A program made the translations under genes and the position numbers. Of a DNA stretch of 64,000 nucleotides, positions 1 through 8,754 are shown in pieces. Every line of letters begins with the position of its first letter. Position 1 is the stretch's first letter. Source of the DNA: Eggerthellaceae bacterium (GTDB lineage: Bacteria > Actinomycetota > Coriobacteriia > Coriobacteriales > Eggerthellaceae); NCBI GenBank assembly GCA_009782605.1, contig WRIR01000003.1:62001-126000 (forward strand), read 5' to 3'. Below the pieces are notes generated by a model that had not been told where the DNA came from, made no database searches, and saw only the letters and a program-made list of their open reading frames with translations.

Positions 1-771
1 CCCCATACCAGCTGCCAGCGCGACAAGTTGGGATGGGGCTGCCGCAAGGCAGAGCCTCTTAACGAGCGGCAGATCCTGGGGGTCCCCGCAAAAGGCCCTC
101 GTGCCCCTGGGCACCGTAGCGCAGCCGAACGCGAAGAGGGTTGCCGCTATCTCGGTGGGCGAGCCTTGGTAAACCTCGCAGCGCCCGCGGTGCGCCCAGG
201 CGAACTCGGCTATGACCCGGTTGATGTTACGGGTGCCCCGTATCCGGGTTTCGCCCTCGCTGTCGGTGGAGAACACCGGCATCATCGACTGGTCGGTTTT
301 TTCCGGGAGGCTTTCCAGGTCGGTCTCTATGGCGAAAGAAGCCCCCTTGCCCCTGGCTGAGTCGGCGATGCGTGCGCTTTTCGCATTAGCCGCAATCGAA
401 TAGAGCGCCATGCCGCGCCCATGCACGCCCCAGGCATCAACGTGCATGGTGTCGAGCTTCGAGGTCACCCGGGGCTCGAATACCGCGGCCTGCATGGGTT
501 GGGGGATGCCTTCCCCGTCGTCTATCATGCCGATACGCCGCAGGCTCCCCTCGCGGGAAAGGGCGACGAAGATGTTCTTCGCCTGCGCGTCACGCGCGTT
601 GCGCAAAAGCTCGATGACGACGTCCTCCGTGCAGCGGATGTCGTGCTTTGCCTGGCGGCGTTGCGCCTCGCTGCTCCGGAGGCGGACATAGCCATCTCCG
701 AGGTCGTCCTCGACGCGGAGAGGGCTCTCGCCGCATACCTCGTCAATGAAGGATGTCAGAGACCCATCCAT
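1..771 (-). CDS. GHKL-fold ATP-binding protein (MutL/Hsp90/histidine-kinase type ATPase), 3' end beyond window
   Basis: The frame is open from an ATG at 771 to the window edge, giving the first 257 residues; the C-terminus is missing. The Bergerat ATP fold is visible: an N-box ELLRNARDA (about 54-62) with the Mg-binding Asn, a G1 box IDDGEGIP (83-90), and a Gly-rich G2 segment HGRGMALYS (117-125). No sensor, dimerisation or phospho-acceptor region is seen in the visible part, so it is not a classical sensor kinase. It lies 3 nt after the rny stop codon and is probably co-transcribed with it. The fold is well supported by motifs. The biological role is unknown: MutL-like or a stand-alone regulatory ATPase are both possible. 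Confidence 0.75.
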   Translation of the reverse strand, partial: MDGSLTSFIDEVCGESPLRVEDDLGDGYVRLRSSEAQRRQAKHDIRCTEDVVIELLRNARDAQAKNIFVALSREGSLRRIGMIDDGEGIPQPMQAAVFEPRVTSKLDTMHVDAWGVHGRGMALYSIAANAKSARIADSARGKGASFAIETDLESLPEKTDQSMMPVFSTDSEGETRIRGTRNINRVIAEFAWAHRGRCEVYQGSPTEIAATLFAFGCATVPRGTRAFCGDPQDLPLVKRLCLAAAPSQLVALAAGMG

Positions 772-774
772 CGC

Positions 775-2307
775 CTATTTTGCGTAGTCGACTGCGCGGC
801 TCTCCCGGATGACGACGACCTTCACCTGTCCGGGGTACTGCATCTCGCTTTCAATCTGGTGGGCTATGTCGTGGGCGAGGACCACCGTCGAGGCCTCGTC
901 TATCTCTTCTGGCGTCACCATCACACGGACTTCCCGGCCGGCCTGTATCGCATAGGTCCGCTCGACCCCTTTGTGGTTGTTTGCTATCTCCTCAAGCTTC
1001 TCAAGCCTCTTGATGTAGGAGTCGAGGGTCTCCTTGCGCGCGCCCGGGCGTGCCGCGGAGACCGCATCGGCGGCCTGTACCAGCACGTCGAGGACGCTGC
1101 GGGGCTCGATGTCGTTGTGGTGGGCCTCGATGGCCTGTACGATGTCGCCCTTCTCGCCGAAGCGTCGGGCGAGGTCGGCGCCGATGACCGCATGGCTTCC
1201 CTCGACCTCGTGGTCGACCGCCTTGCCGAGGTCGTGGAGCAGCCCGGCCCGCTTCGCGGGGATGGGGTCGAGCCCGAGCTCAGAAGCCATCACGCCGCAG
1301 AGGTAGGCGACCTCAAGCGCGTGGTTCAACACGTTTTGCCCGTAGGAGGTGCGGTAGCGCAGGCGCCCGAGGGTCTTTATCAGCTCGGGGTGGATGTCGT
1401 GGATGCCGGTGTCGAAGCTCGCCTGCTCGCCGGCCTCTAGTATGCGCTGGTTCACATAGTCCTCGGCCTTCGAGAACATCTCCTCTATCCGTGCGGGGTG
1501 TATCCTCCCGTCCGATATGAGGTTCTCCATGGTGACCCGGCCTATCTCGCGCCTCACGGGGTCGAAGCACGAGATGGTGACGCACTCGGGGGTATCGTCG
1601 ATAATCAGGTTCGTGCCCGTCAACTGCTCGAAGGAGCGTATGTTGCGCCCCTCGCGGCCGATGATGCGGCCCTTGAGGTCGTCGGTCGGGATGTGGATGG
1701 CAGAGACCGTGCTCTCCGCCGAGTGGTCGGCCGCGACGCGCTGTATCGCGAGGCTGAGTATCTCGCGGGACTTCTTCTCGGCCTCCGCCTTCGTGCGGGC
1801 CTCGGCGTCGCGAATGATAGTGGCGCTCTCATGGGCCACATCGTCTTTGAGCGAGTCAAGGAGCTCGGCCTTCGCCTCTTCGGGCGTCATGCCGGCAACC
1901 CGCTCAAGGCGGACGTTCACCTCTTGTGACAGGTCGTCCAAATCACGGCTGCGGCGGTCGAGCTGTCCTTGCTGCGAGGATATCTGGTGCTCGCGGGCGT
2001 CAAGTCCCTCGACACGCCTGTCAAGCGACTCCTCCCGCTGAGAGATGCGGTTCTCCGCAGAGCGTACCTCCTTCATACGTTCCTTGTTCTCGGCCTCGAC
2101 TTCCTGCTTCATCTTGAGTGCTTCGTCCTTGGCCTCGACAATCGCTTCGCGACGAAGCGTCTCGGCTTGTTTCTTCGCGTCCGATACCAAGTTGTCGGCT
2201 TCCTCGGCAGCACGTTTTGTCGAGGCGTTGACGACAAAGCGCGTGATAACGAAACCGAGGGCGATACCGACGATCGACCCGATGACGAGCCATACAAACT
2301 CAGGCAT
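775..2307 (-). CDS. rny: Ribonuclease Y
   Basis: This is a membrane-anchored endoribonuclease that initiates mRNA decay. The 510-residue product has an N-terminal membrane helix (about 4-24), a long charged coiled coil (about 30-185), a KH RNA-binding domain with [11 protein letters not shown] (213-223), and an HD phosphohydrolase domain with the metal-binding His-Asp pair at 358-359. Length fits the family (about 510-520). I chose the ATG at 2307 because a GGGGGAG ribosome-binding site precedes it and the membrane helix follows directly; an ATG at 2400 would add 31 residues not seen in the family. It follows recX after a 245-bp gap that holds a possible promoter. Confidence 0.96.
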   Translation of the reverse strand: MPEFVWLVIGSIVGIALGFVITRFVVNASTKRAAEEADNLVSDAKKQAETLRREAIVEAKDEALKMKQEVEAENKERMKEVRSAENRISQREESLDRRVEGLDAREHQISSQQGQLDRRSRDLDDLSQEVNVRLERVAGMTPEEAKAELLDSLKDDVAHESATIIRDAEARTKAEAEKKSREILSLAIQRVAADHSAESTVSAIHIPTDDLKGRIIGREGRNIRSFEQLTGTNLIIDDTPECVTISCFDPVRREIGRVTMENLISDGRIHPARIEEMFSKAEDYVNQRILEAGEQASFDTGIHDIHPELIKTLGRLRYRTSYGQNVLNHALEVAYLCGVMASELGLDPIPAKRAGLLHDLGKAVDHEVEGSHAVIGADLARRFGEKGDIVQAIEAHHNDIEPRSVLDVLVQAADAVSAARPGARKETLDSYIKRLEKLEEIANNHKGVERTYAIQAGREVRVMVTPEEIDEASTVVLAHDIAHQIESEMQYPGQVKVVVIRESRAVDYAK

Positions 2308-2463
2308 CCGCTCCCCCTTTCCTTCGTGTTCTATAGACTGCTTGTTCTGTTCAAAAGACATAAAAAATGCCAAGCAAACACCTGGCAAGAGCGAACGCAC
2401 CGAAGGGCATCTCTTCTTTTATCTTCTATAACAAAACCCCACAGGGTACGTATAACTCAAGCG

Positions 2464-2477
2464 CCTATTATAATAGG
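2464..2477 (-). promoter_or_regulatory. Palindrome containing a -10-like TATAAT upstream of rny
   Basis: The 14 bases form a perfect palindrome, CCTATTA followed by its complement, and contain TATAAT on the minus strand about 157 nt before the rny ATG. No good -35 box stands at 16-18 nt, so this is a weak promoter call. The rest of the 2308-2552 gap shows nothing clear. Confidence 0.35.
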
Positions 2478-2552
2478 ACTTAACAAGGGGTTTGCACAAG
2501 CTCTTGGCTGAAAACATAGGAAAATACTGGACTTTTACCGCATCAATCACAT

Positions 2553-3125
2553 TTACTCCAAATTTTCGGACCATATCCTTGCGGCCTTGGAGGCTACCGG
2601 CGAGGCATAGCCCTTCCCCAGGAGCTTCCGATAGGCCCCGTCGCGTTTATTCTTCGACGGCGGCGGCTTCCTTTCAAGGAAGCCGAGGGCCCGGTCGAGC
2701 TCGTCGCTCTCCTCGTCGGCGGGGTCGGCACCGGACCACCCGGGGATGTCCCCCGGGTCGATCCCCAGGCGCTCAAGCTCGAAGCCTATCCCCTGCCGCC
2801 CCATCCCCGCGCTCATGCGGCTCCTTACCAACACCTCGGCGAAGCGCACGTCGTCGACGAGGCCGCAGGCCTGCGCGCGCGCAAGGGCGCCTTCGGCCGC
2901 ATCGGCGTCGAAGCCCTCCCTCTCAAGGCGCTGGCGCAGCTCTTGGGTCGAGCGCTCCCTGAAGCTGGCAAGCCGCTCTATCCTCCTGAAAGCAACCTCG
3001 GGTGCCTCGGGGCCGCCTGTGCCGGGGCCTGACGGGCCGCCCGCAGCCGTGCAGCCCGCAGCCGCCCCCTCTTCGGGCAGCAGCGCCTTCAAACAGGCGA
3101 TGTAGGCGTCGTCGATGAGGGGCAC
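2553..3125 (-). CDS. recX: Regulatory protein RecX
   Basis: RecX caps and inhibits RecA filaments in the cytoplasm. The product has 190 residues. After a Gly/Pro-rich N-terminus, the tandem three-helix RecX repeats begin near residue 45 with the segment AFRRIERLASFRERSTQELR, then VDDVRFAEVLVRSRMSAGMG, where the conserved D..F...R pattern of the family is visible. The gene starts 16 nt after recA stops, the usual recA-recX arrangement, so it should share the LexA-controlled recA promoter. The residue composition after about 130 (DPGDIPGWSGADPADEES) is looser than in typical RecX. Confidence 0.92.
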   Translation of the reverse strand: MPLIDDAYIACLKALLPEEGAAAGCTAAGGPSGPGTGGPEAPEVAFRRIERLASFRERSTQELRQRLEREGFDADAAEGALARAQACGLVDDVRFAEVLVRSRMSAGMGRQGIGFELERLGIDPGDIPGWSGADPADEESDELDRALGFLERKPPPSKNKRDGAYRKLLGKGYASPVASKAARIWSENLE

Positions 3126-3141
3126 GGGGCCGGCCCTGGCC

Positions 3142-4212
3142 CTAGGCCTGTTCCTCGGCGCCCTTCTTCTTCGGGGCCGGTGCCTTCGCCTCCGGCGCGG
3201 GCGCGGTGTCCGGGCCCTTTGACGGCAAAGCGAAGCTGTCCCGTATTTTTGCCTCTATCTCCCGGTACAGGTCGGGGTTCGCCTTGAGCAGCGCCTTTGC
3301 GGCCTCGCGCCCCTGGCCGAGCCGTTCTTCCCCGTAGGTGTACCATGCGCCGCTCTTCTTGACGATTCCGGCCTCGACCCCCATGTCGACGACGCAGCCC
3401 TCACGCGAGATGCCCTCCCCGTACATGAGGTCGAACTCGGCCTGCCTGAAAGGGGGCGCGACCTTGTTCTTGACCACCTTCACCTTCACGCGGTTGCCGA
3501 TTATCTCGCTGTCCTTCTTGATGGTGTCGGCCTTGCGTATGTCGAGGCGCACGCTTGAGAAGAACTTGAGGGCCCGCCCGCCGGTGGTCGTCTCCGGGCT
3601 GCCGAACATCACCCCTATCTTCTCGCGCAGCTGGTTGATGAAGATGCAGGTGGTGTTCGAGCGCGACAGGGAGCCCGCGAGCTTTCGGAGGGCCTGGGAC
3701 ATCAGGCGTGCCTGTAGGCCGATGCTCGCGTCGCCTATCTCGCCTTCTATCTCCGCCCGGGGGACAAGGGCCGCGACCGAGTCGATGACGATGCAGTCTA
3801 TGGCGGAGCTGCGCACCAGCATCTCGCATATCTCAAGCGCCTGCTCGCCGGTGTCGGGCTGCGATATCAGCACCTCGTTGATGTCGACCCCGATGCGGGC
3901 GGCATACACGGGGTCCAAGGCGTGCTCCGCGTCGATGAAGGCGACGACTCCCCCGAGGGCCTGCGCCTCGGCAAGTATCTGCAGGGCAAGCGTCGTCTTG
4001 CCGCTCGACTCGGGCCCGAACACCTCGACGATGCGGCCGCGGGGGACGCCGCCGATGCCGAGCGCTATGTCTAAGGGGAGCGCACCGGTCGGGATGACCC
4101 CTATCTCCATCCGCGAGCTGTCCTCCCCCAGTTTCATGATAGAACCCTGGCCGAACTTCTGCTCGATCTGGTCGGTAGTGAGCTTCAATGCCTTTTCTTT
4201 TTCGTCGTTCAT
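3142..4212 (-). CDS. recA: Recombinase RecA
   Basis: RecA is the DNA strand-exchange ATPase and co-protease for LexA in the SOS response. The 356-residue product has Walker A GPESSGKT (66-73), a Walker B-like VIDSVAAL, the MAW-type loop region and a Lys/Ala/Pro-rich acidic C-terminal tail typical of actinobacterial RecA. The ATG at 4212 was chosen because AAGGAG lies 6 nt upstream. An in-frame TTG at 4215 is closer to that site and less likely. The promoter just upstream has a LexA-type box inside its spacer, and recX follows directly. Confidence 0.98.
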   Translation of the reverse strand: MNDEKEKALKLTTDQIEQKFGQGSIMKLGEDSSRMEIGVIPTGALPLDIALGIGGVPRGRIVEVFGPESSGKTTLALQILAEAQALGGVVAFIDAEHALDPVYAARIGVDINEVLISQPDTGEQALEICEMLVRSSAIDCIVIDSVAALVPRAEIEGEIGDASIGLQARLMSQALRKLAGSLSRSNTTCIFINQLREKIGVMFGSPETTTGGRALKFFSSVRLDIRKADTIKKDSEIIGNRVKVKVVKNKVAPPFRQAEFDLMYGEGISREGCVVDMGVEAGIVKKSGAWYTYGEERLGQGREAAKALLKANPDLYREIEAKIRDSFALPSKGPDTAPAPEAKAPAPKKKGAEEQA

Positions 4213-4259
4213 CAAGTTCTCCTTATCGGACCTGTGCGCCTACGAAGTTGACCCCTCCT

Positions 4260-4287
4260 ATTATACGAACATTTGTTTGTCCGTCAA
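4260..4287 (-). promoter_or_regulatory. recA promoter (TTGACG, 16 nt, TATAAT)
   Basis: On the minus strand TTGACG (4287-4282) and TATAAT (4265-4260) are separated by 16 nt, 48 bp before the recA ATG. The spacer is almost entirely filled by a LexA-type palindrome, so repressor binding would block RNA polymerase directly. The remaining 4288-4556 stretch has only a short inverted repeat at 4377-4396 (CCGAGGGG and its complement) without a clear T-tract. Confidence 0.85.
4266..4279 (-). promoter_or_regulatory. LexA (SOS) box of recA
   Basis: The plus strand reads CGAACATTTGTTTG, which fits the Gram-positive/actinobacterial SOS box CGAAC-N4-GTTYG. It sits between the -35 and -10 of the recA promoter. 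LexA itself is not in the window. Confidence 0.85.
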
Positions 4288-4556
4288 GAATGTGGAGAGA
4301 AATCCTTAACTCGGTATCATACGCCATCTCCCCTTACAGATCCTGCATAAAAACCTTGCCGAAACCTGTCGTCGATCCGAGGGGGAATCCCCTCGGGCCA
4401 AAGGTTTTCTTCAACGGTCCTTGACGCGGATTTGACAGGAATCTATCGGGTTTCCCCCGCATACCTCACGCATTCTCCCACAAAAGCTTGCAGGAAGCCT
4501 GCGCAGGGACGACAGGAAAGCTCAAGGCAAGGCCCGCGAAGCGCCGAAACAGCTTG

Positions 4557-5744
4557 TCAGATGCCTTGCAGCAGGGCCTCCAGGGCGTGTCGGGCGGCCT
4601 GGGCGCGCACCTGGTCGCGGGTGCCCTCGAAGCGGTATTCCTGCGCGTGTGTGCCCTGGCTGTCGAAGAGGGCTACCCAGACGGTCCCGACCGGCTTTTC
4701 CACGCTGCCCCCGCCTGGCCCCGCAATGCCTGTTACCGCGACTGTCAAGGTGGCGCCCAGGGCCTCGGCGGCCCCGGCGGCCATCTCGCGTGCCGTCTCC
4801 CCGCTTACCGCGCCATGGCGTGCCAGGGTCTGGGCCGACACGCCCAGGCGCGCCTCCTTCACAGCGTTGGAGTAGCTCACGACGGCACCGGCCACCACGT
4901 CGGAGCTTCCCGGGACGCTTGTCAACGCTGCGGCGACCAAACCCCCCGTGCAGCTCTCCGCAGTCCCGATGACGGCCCTTTGTGCCCGGGCACGCTCGAT
5001 TACCTCCTGGGCAAGCCCTTCCAGGCCCTCAGGGGAAAAATCAGGCGCGGCGGGCAGCGGCGGGCCGACCTGGCCCAGGGGCGTGCCATCCGCGTCGCCG
5101 GGTGCCTCAGTCGGTCCATCGAAGCCAAGGAGCGGCTTTGCCTTCACGAAGTAGTCGAGCATGGAGATGACGGTGAGCGCAAGGGCGACGAGCATGACCC
5201 CCCACGACAGGAGGGTCAGCGTATACCCCAGGCCGGGCGAGAAGCCTGAGACCGTCCGGGAGTCCTTCACGATGAACAGGACGAGGGCGACTATCTGGAA
5301 GACGGTCTTCCACTTCCCGAACCAGCTTGCCGCGATAACCGTCCCCTGGGTCGCCGCGACCATGCGGATGCCCGAGACGATGAACTCGCGGGTGAGGATG
5401 ACGAGCGCGACCCAGGACGGCAGCACGCCCAGCTCTATGAGGGCGAGCAGCGCGGCTGCCACCAGTATCTTGTCAGCGAGCGGGTCGACGAACTTCCCGA
5501 AGTTCGTGACCTCGCCCCGGCTGCGTGCCAGGTAGCCGTCGAGCCCGTCGGTGGCGGCAAGGACGATGAAGATGCCGGCGGCGACCCATTCCTTCCATAT
5601 CCCGGCGTCAGGCCACACGGCAAGGAGCGAGGGCCAGGGGCTTATCAGGGCGATAACAAACACGGGCACGCCGCATATCCGCAACAGGGTGACCACGTTC
5701 GCCGGGGTCCAGAGCTGTTCTTGTCTGCCTTTCCCAGCCGACAT
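4557..5744 (-). CDS. Fusion of phosphatidylglycerophosphate synthase (PgsA) and CinA C-terminal amidase domain
   Basis: The N-terminal half (about 10-210) is a multi-pass CDP-alcohol phosphatidyltransferase with the full catalytic signature DGxxAR...GxxxDxxxD (DGYLAR and GKFVDPLADK), the PgsA family that makes phosphatidylglycerophosphate. After a Pro/Gly-rich linker (about 215-240) comes a CinA C-terminal domain with TAESCTGGLVAAALT and GIAGPGGGSVEKPVGTVW, the nicotinamide-nucleotide amidase (PncC) fold. These are normally separate neighbouring proteins; here one uninterrupted frame encodes both. The ATG at 5744 has GGAAGG 8 nt upstream; a GTG at 5753 overlaps rimO and is less likely. It lies in the rimO-recA row of genes. 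Confidence 0.93.
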   Translation of the reverse strand: MSAGKGRQEQLWTPANVVTLLRICGVPVFVIALISPWPSLLAVWPDAGIWKEWVAAGIFIVLAATDGLDGYLARSRGEVTNFGKFVDPLADKILVAAALLALIELGVLPSWVALVILTREFIVSGIRMVAATQGTVIAASWFGKWKTVFQIVALVLFIVKDSRTVSGFSPGLGYTLTLLSWGVMLVALALTVISMLDYFVKAKPLLGFDGPTEAPGDADGTPLGQVGPPLPAAPDFSPEGLEGLAQEVIERARAQRAVIGTAESCTGGLVAAALTSVPGSSDVVAGAVVSYSNAVKEARLGVSAQTLARHGAVSGETAREMAAGAAEALGATLTVAVTGIAGPGGGSVEKPVGTVWVALFDSQGTHAQEYRFEGTRDQVRAQAARHALEALLQGI

Positions 5745-5745
5745 G

Positions 5746-7083
5746 TCACACACCTTCCATCTCGTAGAGCAGGGTGTCGCCTATGGTGACGCGCACGATC
5801 TCGCCGGGAGTCCCGGCGGCGAGGTAGGTGACGCCGTCGACCTCGGGTGCCTGGCACTGCGCGCGCCCGTAGAGCTGCCCGTCCTCTTCCCTTCCGCACA
5901 CGAGCACGTCCATGTCCTGCCCGCGGCGGGCTGCGACCTTGGCAAAGCCGATGGCATCTGCGATGTCGCGGAGTTCCTGGGCCCGTGCCAGCTTGGTCTC
6001 CTCATCAATCTGGGAGGGCATGCCCGCCGCCGGAGTGCCCTCTTCGCGGGAGTAGGGGAATACCCCGACATAGTCGAAGGCGGCCTCCTCGACGAAGGCG
6101 CACAGGGCCTGATGGGCTTCCTCGCCCTCCCCGGGAAAACCGGCAATGAGGGTCGTGCGCAGAGCGACGTTGGGCAGCTTGGAGCGGATGAAGCCTATCA
6201 GGGCCGCAAAGGCCTTGTGCGACCCCTTCCGGTTCATTGCGGCCAGTATCGACGCATCGACGTGCTGTAGGGGGATGTCGAGGTAGTTGCAGATGTTGTC
6301 AAAGGAGGCCATGACCCCCAAAAGCCCCTCGGTGACGCCCTCGGGCTGCAGGTACATGACCCGAAACCAGGTATCGCGGTAGCGTGACGCCAGGGCTTCG
6401 AGCAGGACGGAAAGGGAGGGGCGTCCGGGAAGGTCCTCCCCCCACCTGCCGCTGTCCTGCGCTATCAGGACGACCTCCCCCGTCCCGCCCGCGACCAGCC
6501 GGGCGACCTCGGCGTCGATGGCGCTGAAGGGGTGGCTGTGGTAGGGGCCGCGTATGAGGGGTATCGTGCAGTAGGAGCAGAAGCGGTCGCAGCCCTCGGA
6601 GAGCTTGACATAGGCGAAGGGGCTGAAAGGCCCGGCGGCGGGGCGACCGGTGCCGAGGGCCGGGGCGGCAATATCGGGGCGGCCGGTGCCGTGAACCGAC
6701 ACCAGGGGCTCGGGGGCGTCAAAGCCCTCAAGCGCGAGGATGACCTCGACGATATCGTCCTCGCGCGCGCAGGGGACGAAGGCGCTCGCCTCCTGCAGCT
6801 CAGCCTCAAGGTCCTTCCCGTAGCGCGACGGCATGCATCCGGCAACGACTATCTTCGGCGGGCGGGCGCGGCCGGGGGCCGGGTCGGCAAGATCGAGGAT
6901 AACATCGAGGCTCTCCTCGGTCGCCGAGCGGATGAAGGAGCAGGTGTTGACGACGACGACATCGGCCGCCCCCGGGTCCTCCACAAGGATGAAACCCCCC
7001 TCCCGCAGGCGCCTTTGCATACGGGAGCTGTCGGCCTCGTTCTTCGGGCAGCCCAGGGTGACCAGGGATACGGTAGGGAGCAT
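5746..7083 (-). CDS. rimO: Ribosomal protein uS12 methylthiotransferase RimO
   Basis: This radical-SAM enzyme methylthiolates an aspartate of ribosomal protein S12. The 445-residue product has the N-terminal UPF0004 domain starting VTLGCPKNEADSS with cluster cysteines at 12, 48 and 83, the radical-SAM CDRFCSYC (165-172), and a C-terminal TRAM domain (about 380-445). The VTLGCPKNEADS signature and S12-type length separate it from MiaB. It is followed after 1 nt by the PgsA-CinA fusion, so the two are translationally adjacent. Confidence 0.95.
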   Translation of the reverse strand: MLPTVSLVTLGCPKNEADSSRMQRRLREGGFILVEDPGAADVVVVNTCSFIRSATEESLDVILDLADPAPGRARPPKIVVAGCMPSRYGKDLEAELQEASAFVPCAREDDIVEVILALEGFDAPEPLVSVHGTGRPDIAAPALGTGRPAAGPFSPFAYVKLSEGCDRFCSYCTIPLIRGPYHSHPFSAIDAEVARLVAGGTGEVVLIAQDSGRWGEDLPGRPSLSVLLEALASRYRDTWFRVMYLQPEGVTEGLLGVMASFDNICNYLDIPLQHVDASILAAMNRKGSHKAFAALIGFIRSKLPNVALRTTLIAGFPGEGEEAHQALCAFVEEAAFDYVGVFPYSREEGTPAAGMPSQIDEETKLARAQELRDIADAIGFAKVAARRGQDMDVLVCGREEDGQLYGRAQCQAPEVDGVTYLAAGTPGEIVRVTIGDTLLYEMEGV

Positions 7084-7106
7084 GAGGCGCTTCCTTTAAG
7101 GCCTTG

Positions 7107-7604
7107 TCACCGGTAGTTCACGTATTGGAGCGGCTGGCCGTAGTCCTTCTCCTTGAGGAAGTTGATGACTTCTTGCAGGGAGTCGCGCGAGGGCGAGAAC
7201 ACCCGCAGCTTGTCGCCCTCGATCTGGACTTTCACCTTGAACTTCTCCGCCTTGATGTCTTTGTTTATCCTGGTGGCTATCTCCTTTTCGATGCCCTCTA
7301 TGATGCGTGCGACAAGCCGCACGCTTTGCCCAGTGGCGGCGATCGGGCTGCCCCATGACACCGCCTTCAGGTCGATGCCGCGCTTCACGAGCTTTGATGA
7401 GAGCACGTCGATCACCTGGCGGGCGACGAAGTCGCTCGGGGCGTGGACCGTGATGGCCTTGCCCTGCTTGTCGAGGTCGATCTCCGCACCCGAGTCCTTG
7501 AGGTCGTAGCGCTGCACCAGCTCCTTCTTCGTCTGGTTGTAGGCGTTGTCAATCTCTTGCATGTCGACGGTCGATACGACGTCGAAGCTCGATTCCTTTG
7601 CCAT
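7107..7604 (-). CDS. yajQ: YajQ family nucleotide-binding protein
   Basis: YajQ is a small cytoplasmic protein with two ferredoxin-like domains; some members bind cyclic di-GMP. The 165-residue product begins MAKESSFDVVSTVDMQEIDN and ends SLQEVINFLKEKDYGQPLQY, both family hallmarks. The ATG at 7604 is preceded by GAAGGA with 6 nt spacing; the frame continues upstream to 7652 but without family similarity. The gene sits between the RodZ-like gene and rimO, with short gaps. Confidence 0.95.
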   Translation of the reverse strand: MAKESSFDVVSTVDMQEIDNAYNQTKKELVQRYDLKDSGAEIDLDKQGKAITVHAPSDFVARQVIDVLSSKLVKRGIDLKAVSWGSPIAATGQSVRLVARIIEGIEKEIATRINKDIKAEKFKVKVQIEGDKLRVFSPSRDSLQEVINFLKEKDYGQPLQYVNYR

Positions 7605-7658
7605 GGGCTGTCCTTCCATCCTTCCGTTCTCGGGTAATCCGGGCGCCTGCACCCAGGG

Positions 7659-8750
7659 TTATGGCTGTTCCTCCGCGGTGCCGTCGCCGGTGCCGCCTGC
7701 CGCGTCTTGTCCGTCGCCGCCCGTGCCCGCATCGGCCGCGTCGGAGGCGGGCGTCTGGTTCTGCGGGTGTGCTATGAGCCACTTGGCGAGCTCTTCTGCA
7801 AAGCTCACCGTTATCGACCAGGTGCCGGTGCCCTCCGGGTCGGCCAGGGCGACCTCGACGTCGTCGACGAAGACCTTCACGGCATCCGGCCGCGGGGTGC
7901 TCAGGCGAATCTCGGTGGTCACGTTGAACTTGTTCGTCTTGGGGCCTGAGACAACTGCGGCCTCAAGGACCGTCTCGCCCTCGTACACCTCGACCCAGGC
8001 ATCCTCCCCTTCGGCGACCTCGTAGCGGAACGCCGTCTTGGTGGGGGCTGCCGCCTCCTGCTGAGCGTCCTGGCCCTCTTCGGGCACGGACGTGACCGGC
8101 ACCGAGGGGATGTCCTCTCCGGAGTTGTCCTTCTTGATGAAGAGGAAGAAGACCAAGGTGCCCACAAGGACAAGGGCGACGACGCCCGCAAGGATTATCG
8201 GCAGCTTCGAAAGGAGGTCTAAGGGGGACTTCGGGCCGGCGTAGTAGTTCGTGTACTGCGTGGGAGGGAAGGCCGAGCGCGTGGTGCGGTGGGTCCGCTC
8301 CTCCGGGTAGAGCCTGTCTGTGTCAGGGCGGCGGTAGCGCCCGCCCCGTTCTTCGACAAAGAGCGTCCGACCCGCCTTCTCCTGTTCGACAAAATGGCGG
8401 TCCGACGCGCCCTCGGGCCGGGAGGGCGGGGCTGCGGCCCGGCTTGGGGAGGGTGTTGCAGGGTCGAAGGCCCCGGACTGGGAGGATGCGCGGGCATGCT
8501 GCACCTGGCGGGCATAGGCCTCGTCGAGGTAGAGGCGGGTGACTTCAGTGGGGTTGAGGCCGAGGAAGCGGGCATAGGCGTTCACCATGTTGCGCGCGTA
8601 GCCGCGCGGGGGCATGGCCTCGAAGTCGCTCGACTCTATGGCCCGCAAGACGTCGGGCCGGATGCGCAGCCTCCGGGCAACCGCAAGGAGGTCGTAGCCT
8701 TGCCGCTCGCGTTCTTTCCTTAGGGTCGTACCAAAACTCACCTGTGCCAT
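7659..8750 (-). CDS. RodZ-like helix-turn-helix membrane protein
   Basis: The 363-residue product has an N-terminal Xre-type HTH (about 7-70: FGTTLRKERERQGYDLLAVA, then IESSDFEAMPPRGYARNMVN, as in RodZ/YmfM), a Pro/Ser/Arg-rich linker, one membrane helix (about 177-202, LPIILAGVVALVLVGTLVFF) and an extracytoplasmic beta-rich domain resembling DUF4115 (about 230-330). RodZ couples MreB to cell-wall synthesis; this order of domains matches it, though no mreB is in view. It begins 4 nt after ftsK stops and GGAG lies 7 nt before its ATG, so the two are probably translated from one mRNA. Confidence 0.85.
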   Translation of the reverse strand: MAQVSFGTTLRKERERQGYDLLAVARRLRIRPDVLRAIESSDFEAMPPRGYARNMVNAYARFLGLNPTEVTRLYLDEAYARQVQHARASSQSGAFDPATPSPSRAAAPPSRPEGASDRHFVEQEKAGRTLFVEERGGRYRRPDTDRLYPEERTHRTTRSAFPPTQYTNYYAGPKSPLDLLSKLPIILAGVVALVLVGTLVFFLFIKKDNSGEDIPSVPVTSVPEEGQDAQQEAAAPTKTAFRYEVAEGEDAWVEVYEGETVLEAAVVSGPKTNKFNVTTEIRLSTPRPDAVKVFVDDVEVALADPEGTGTWSITVSFAEELAKWLIAHPQNQTPASDAADAGTGGDGQDAAGGTGDGTAEEQP

Positions 8751-8754
8751 ATCG

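Noticed and set aside
4377-4396. CCGAGGGG inverted repeat considered as a terminator for genes left of recA
   Set aside because: It is upstream of the recA promoter with no upstream minus-strand gene within 100 bp before it, and no clear T-tract follows on either strand.
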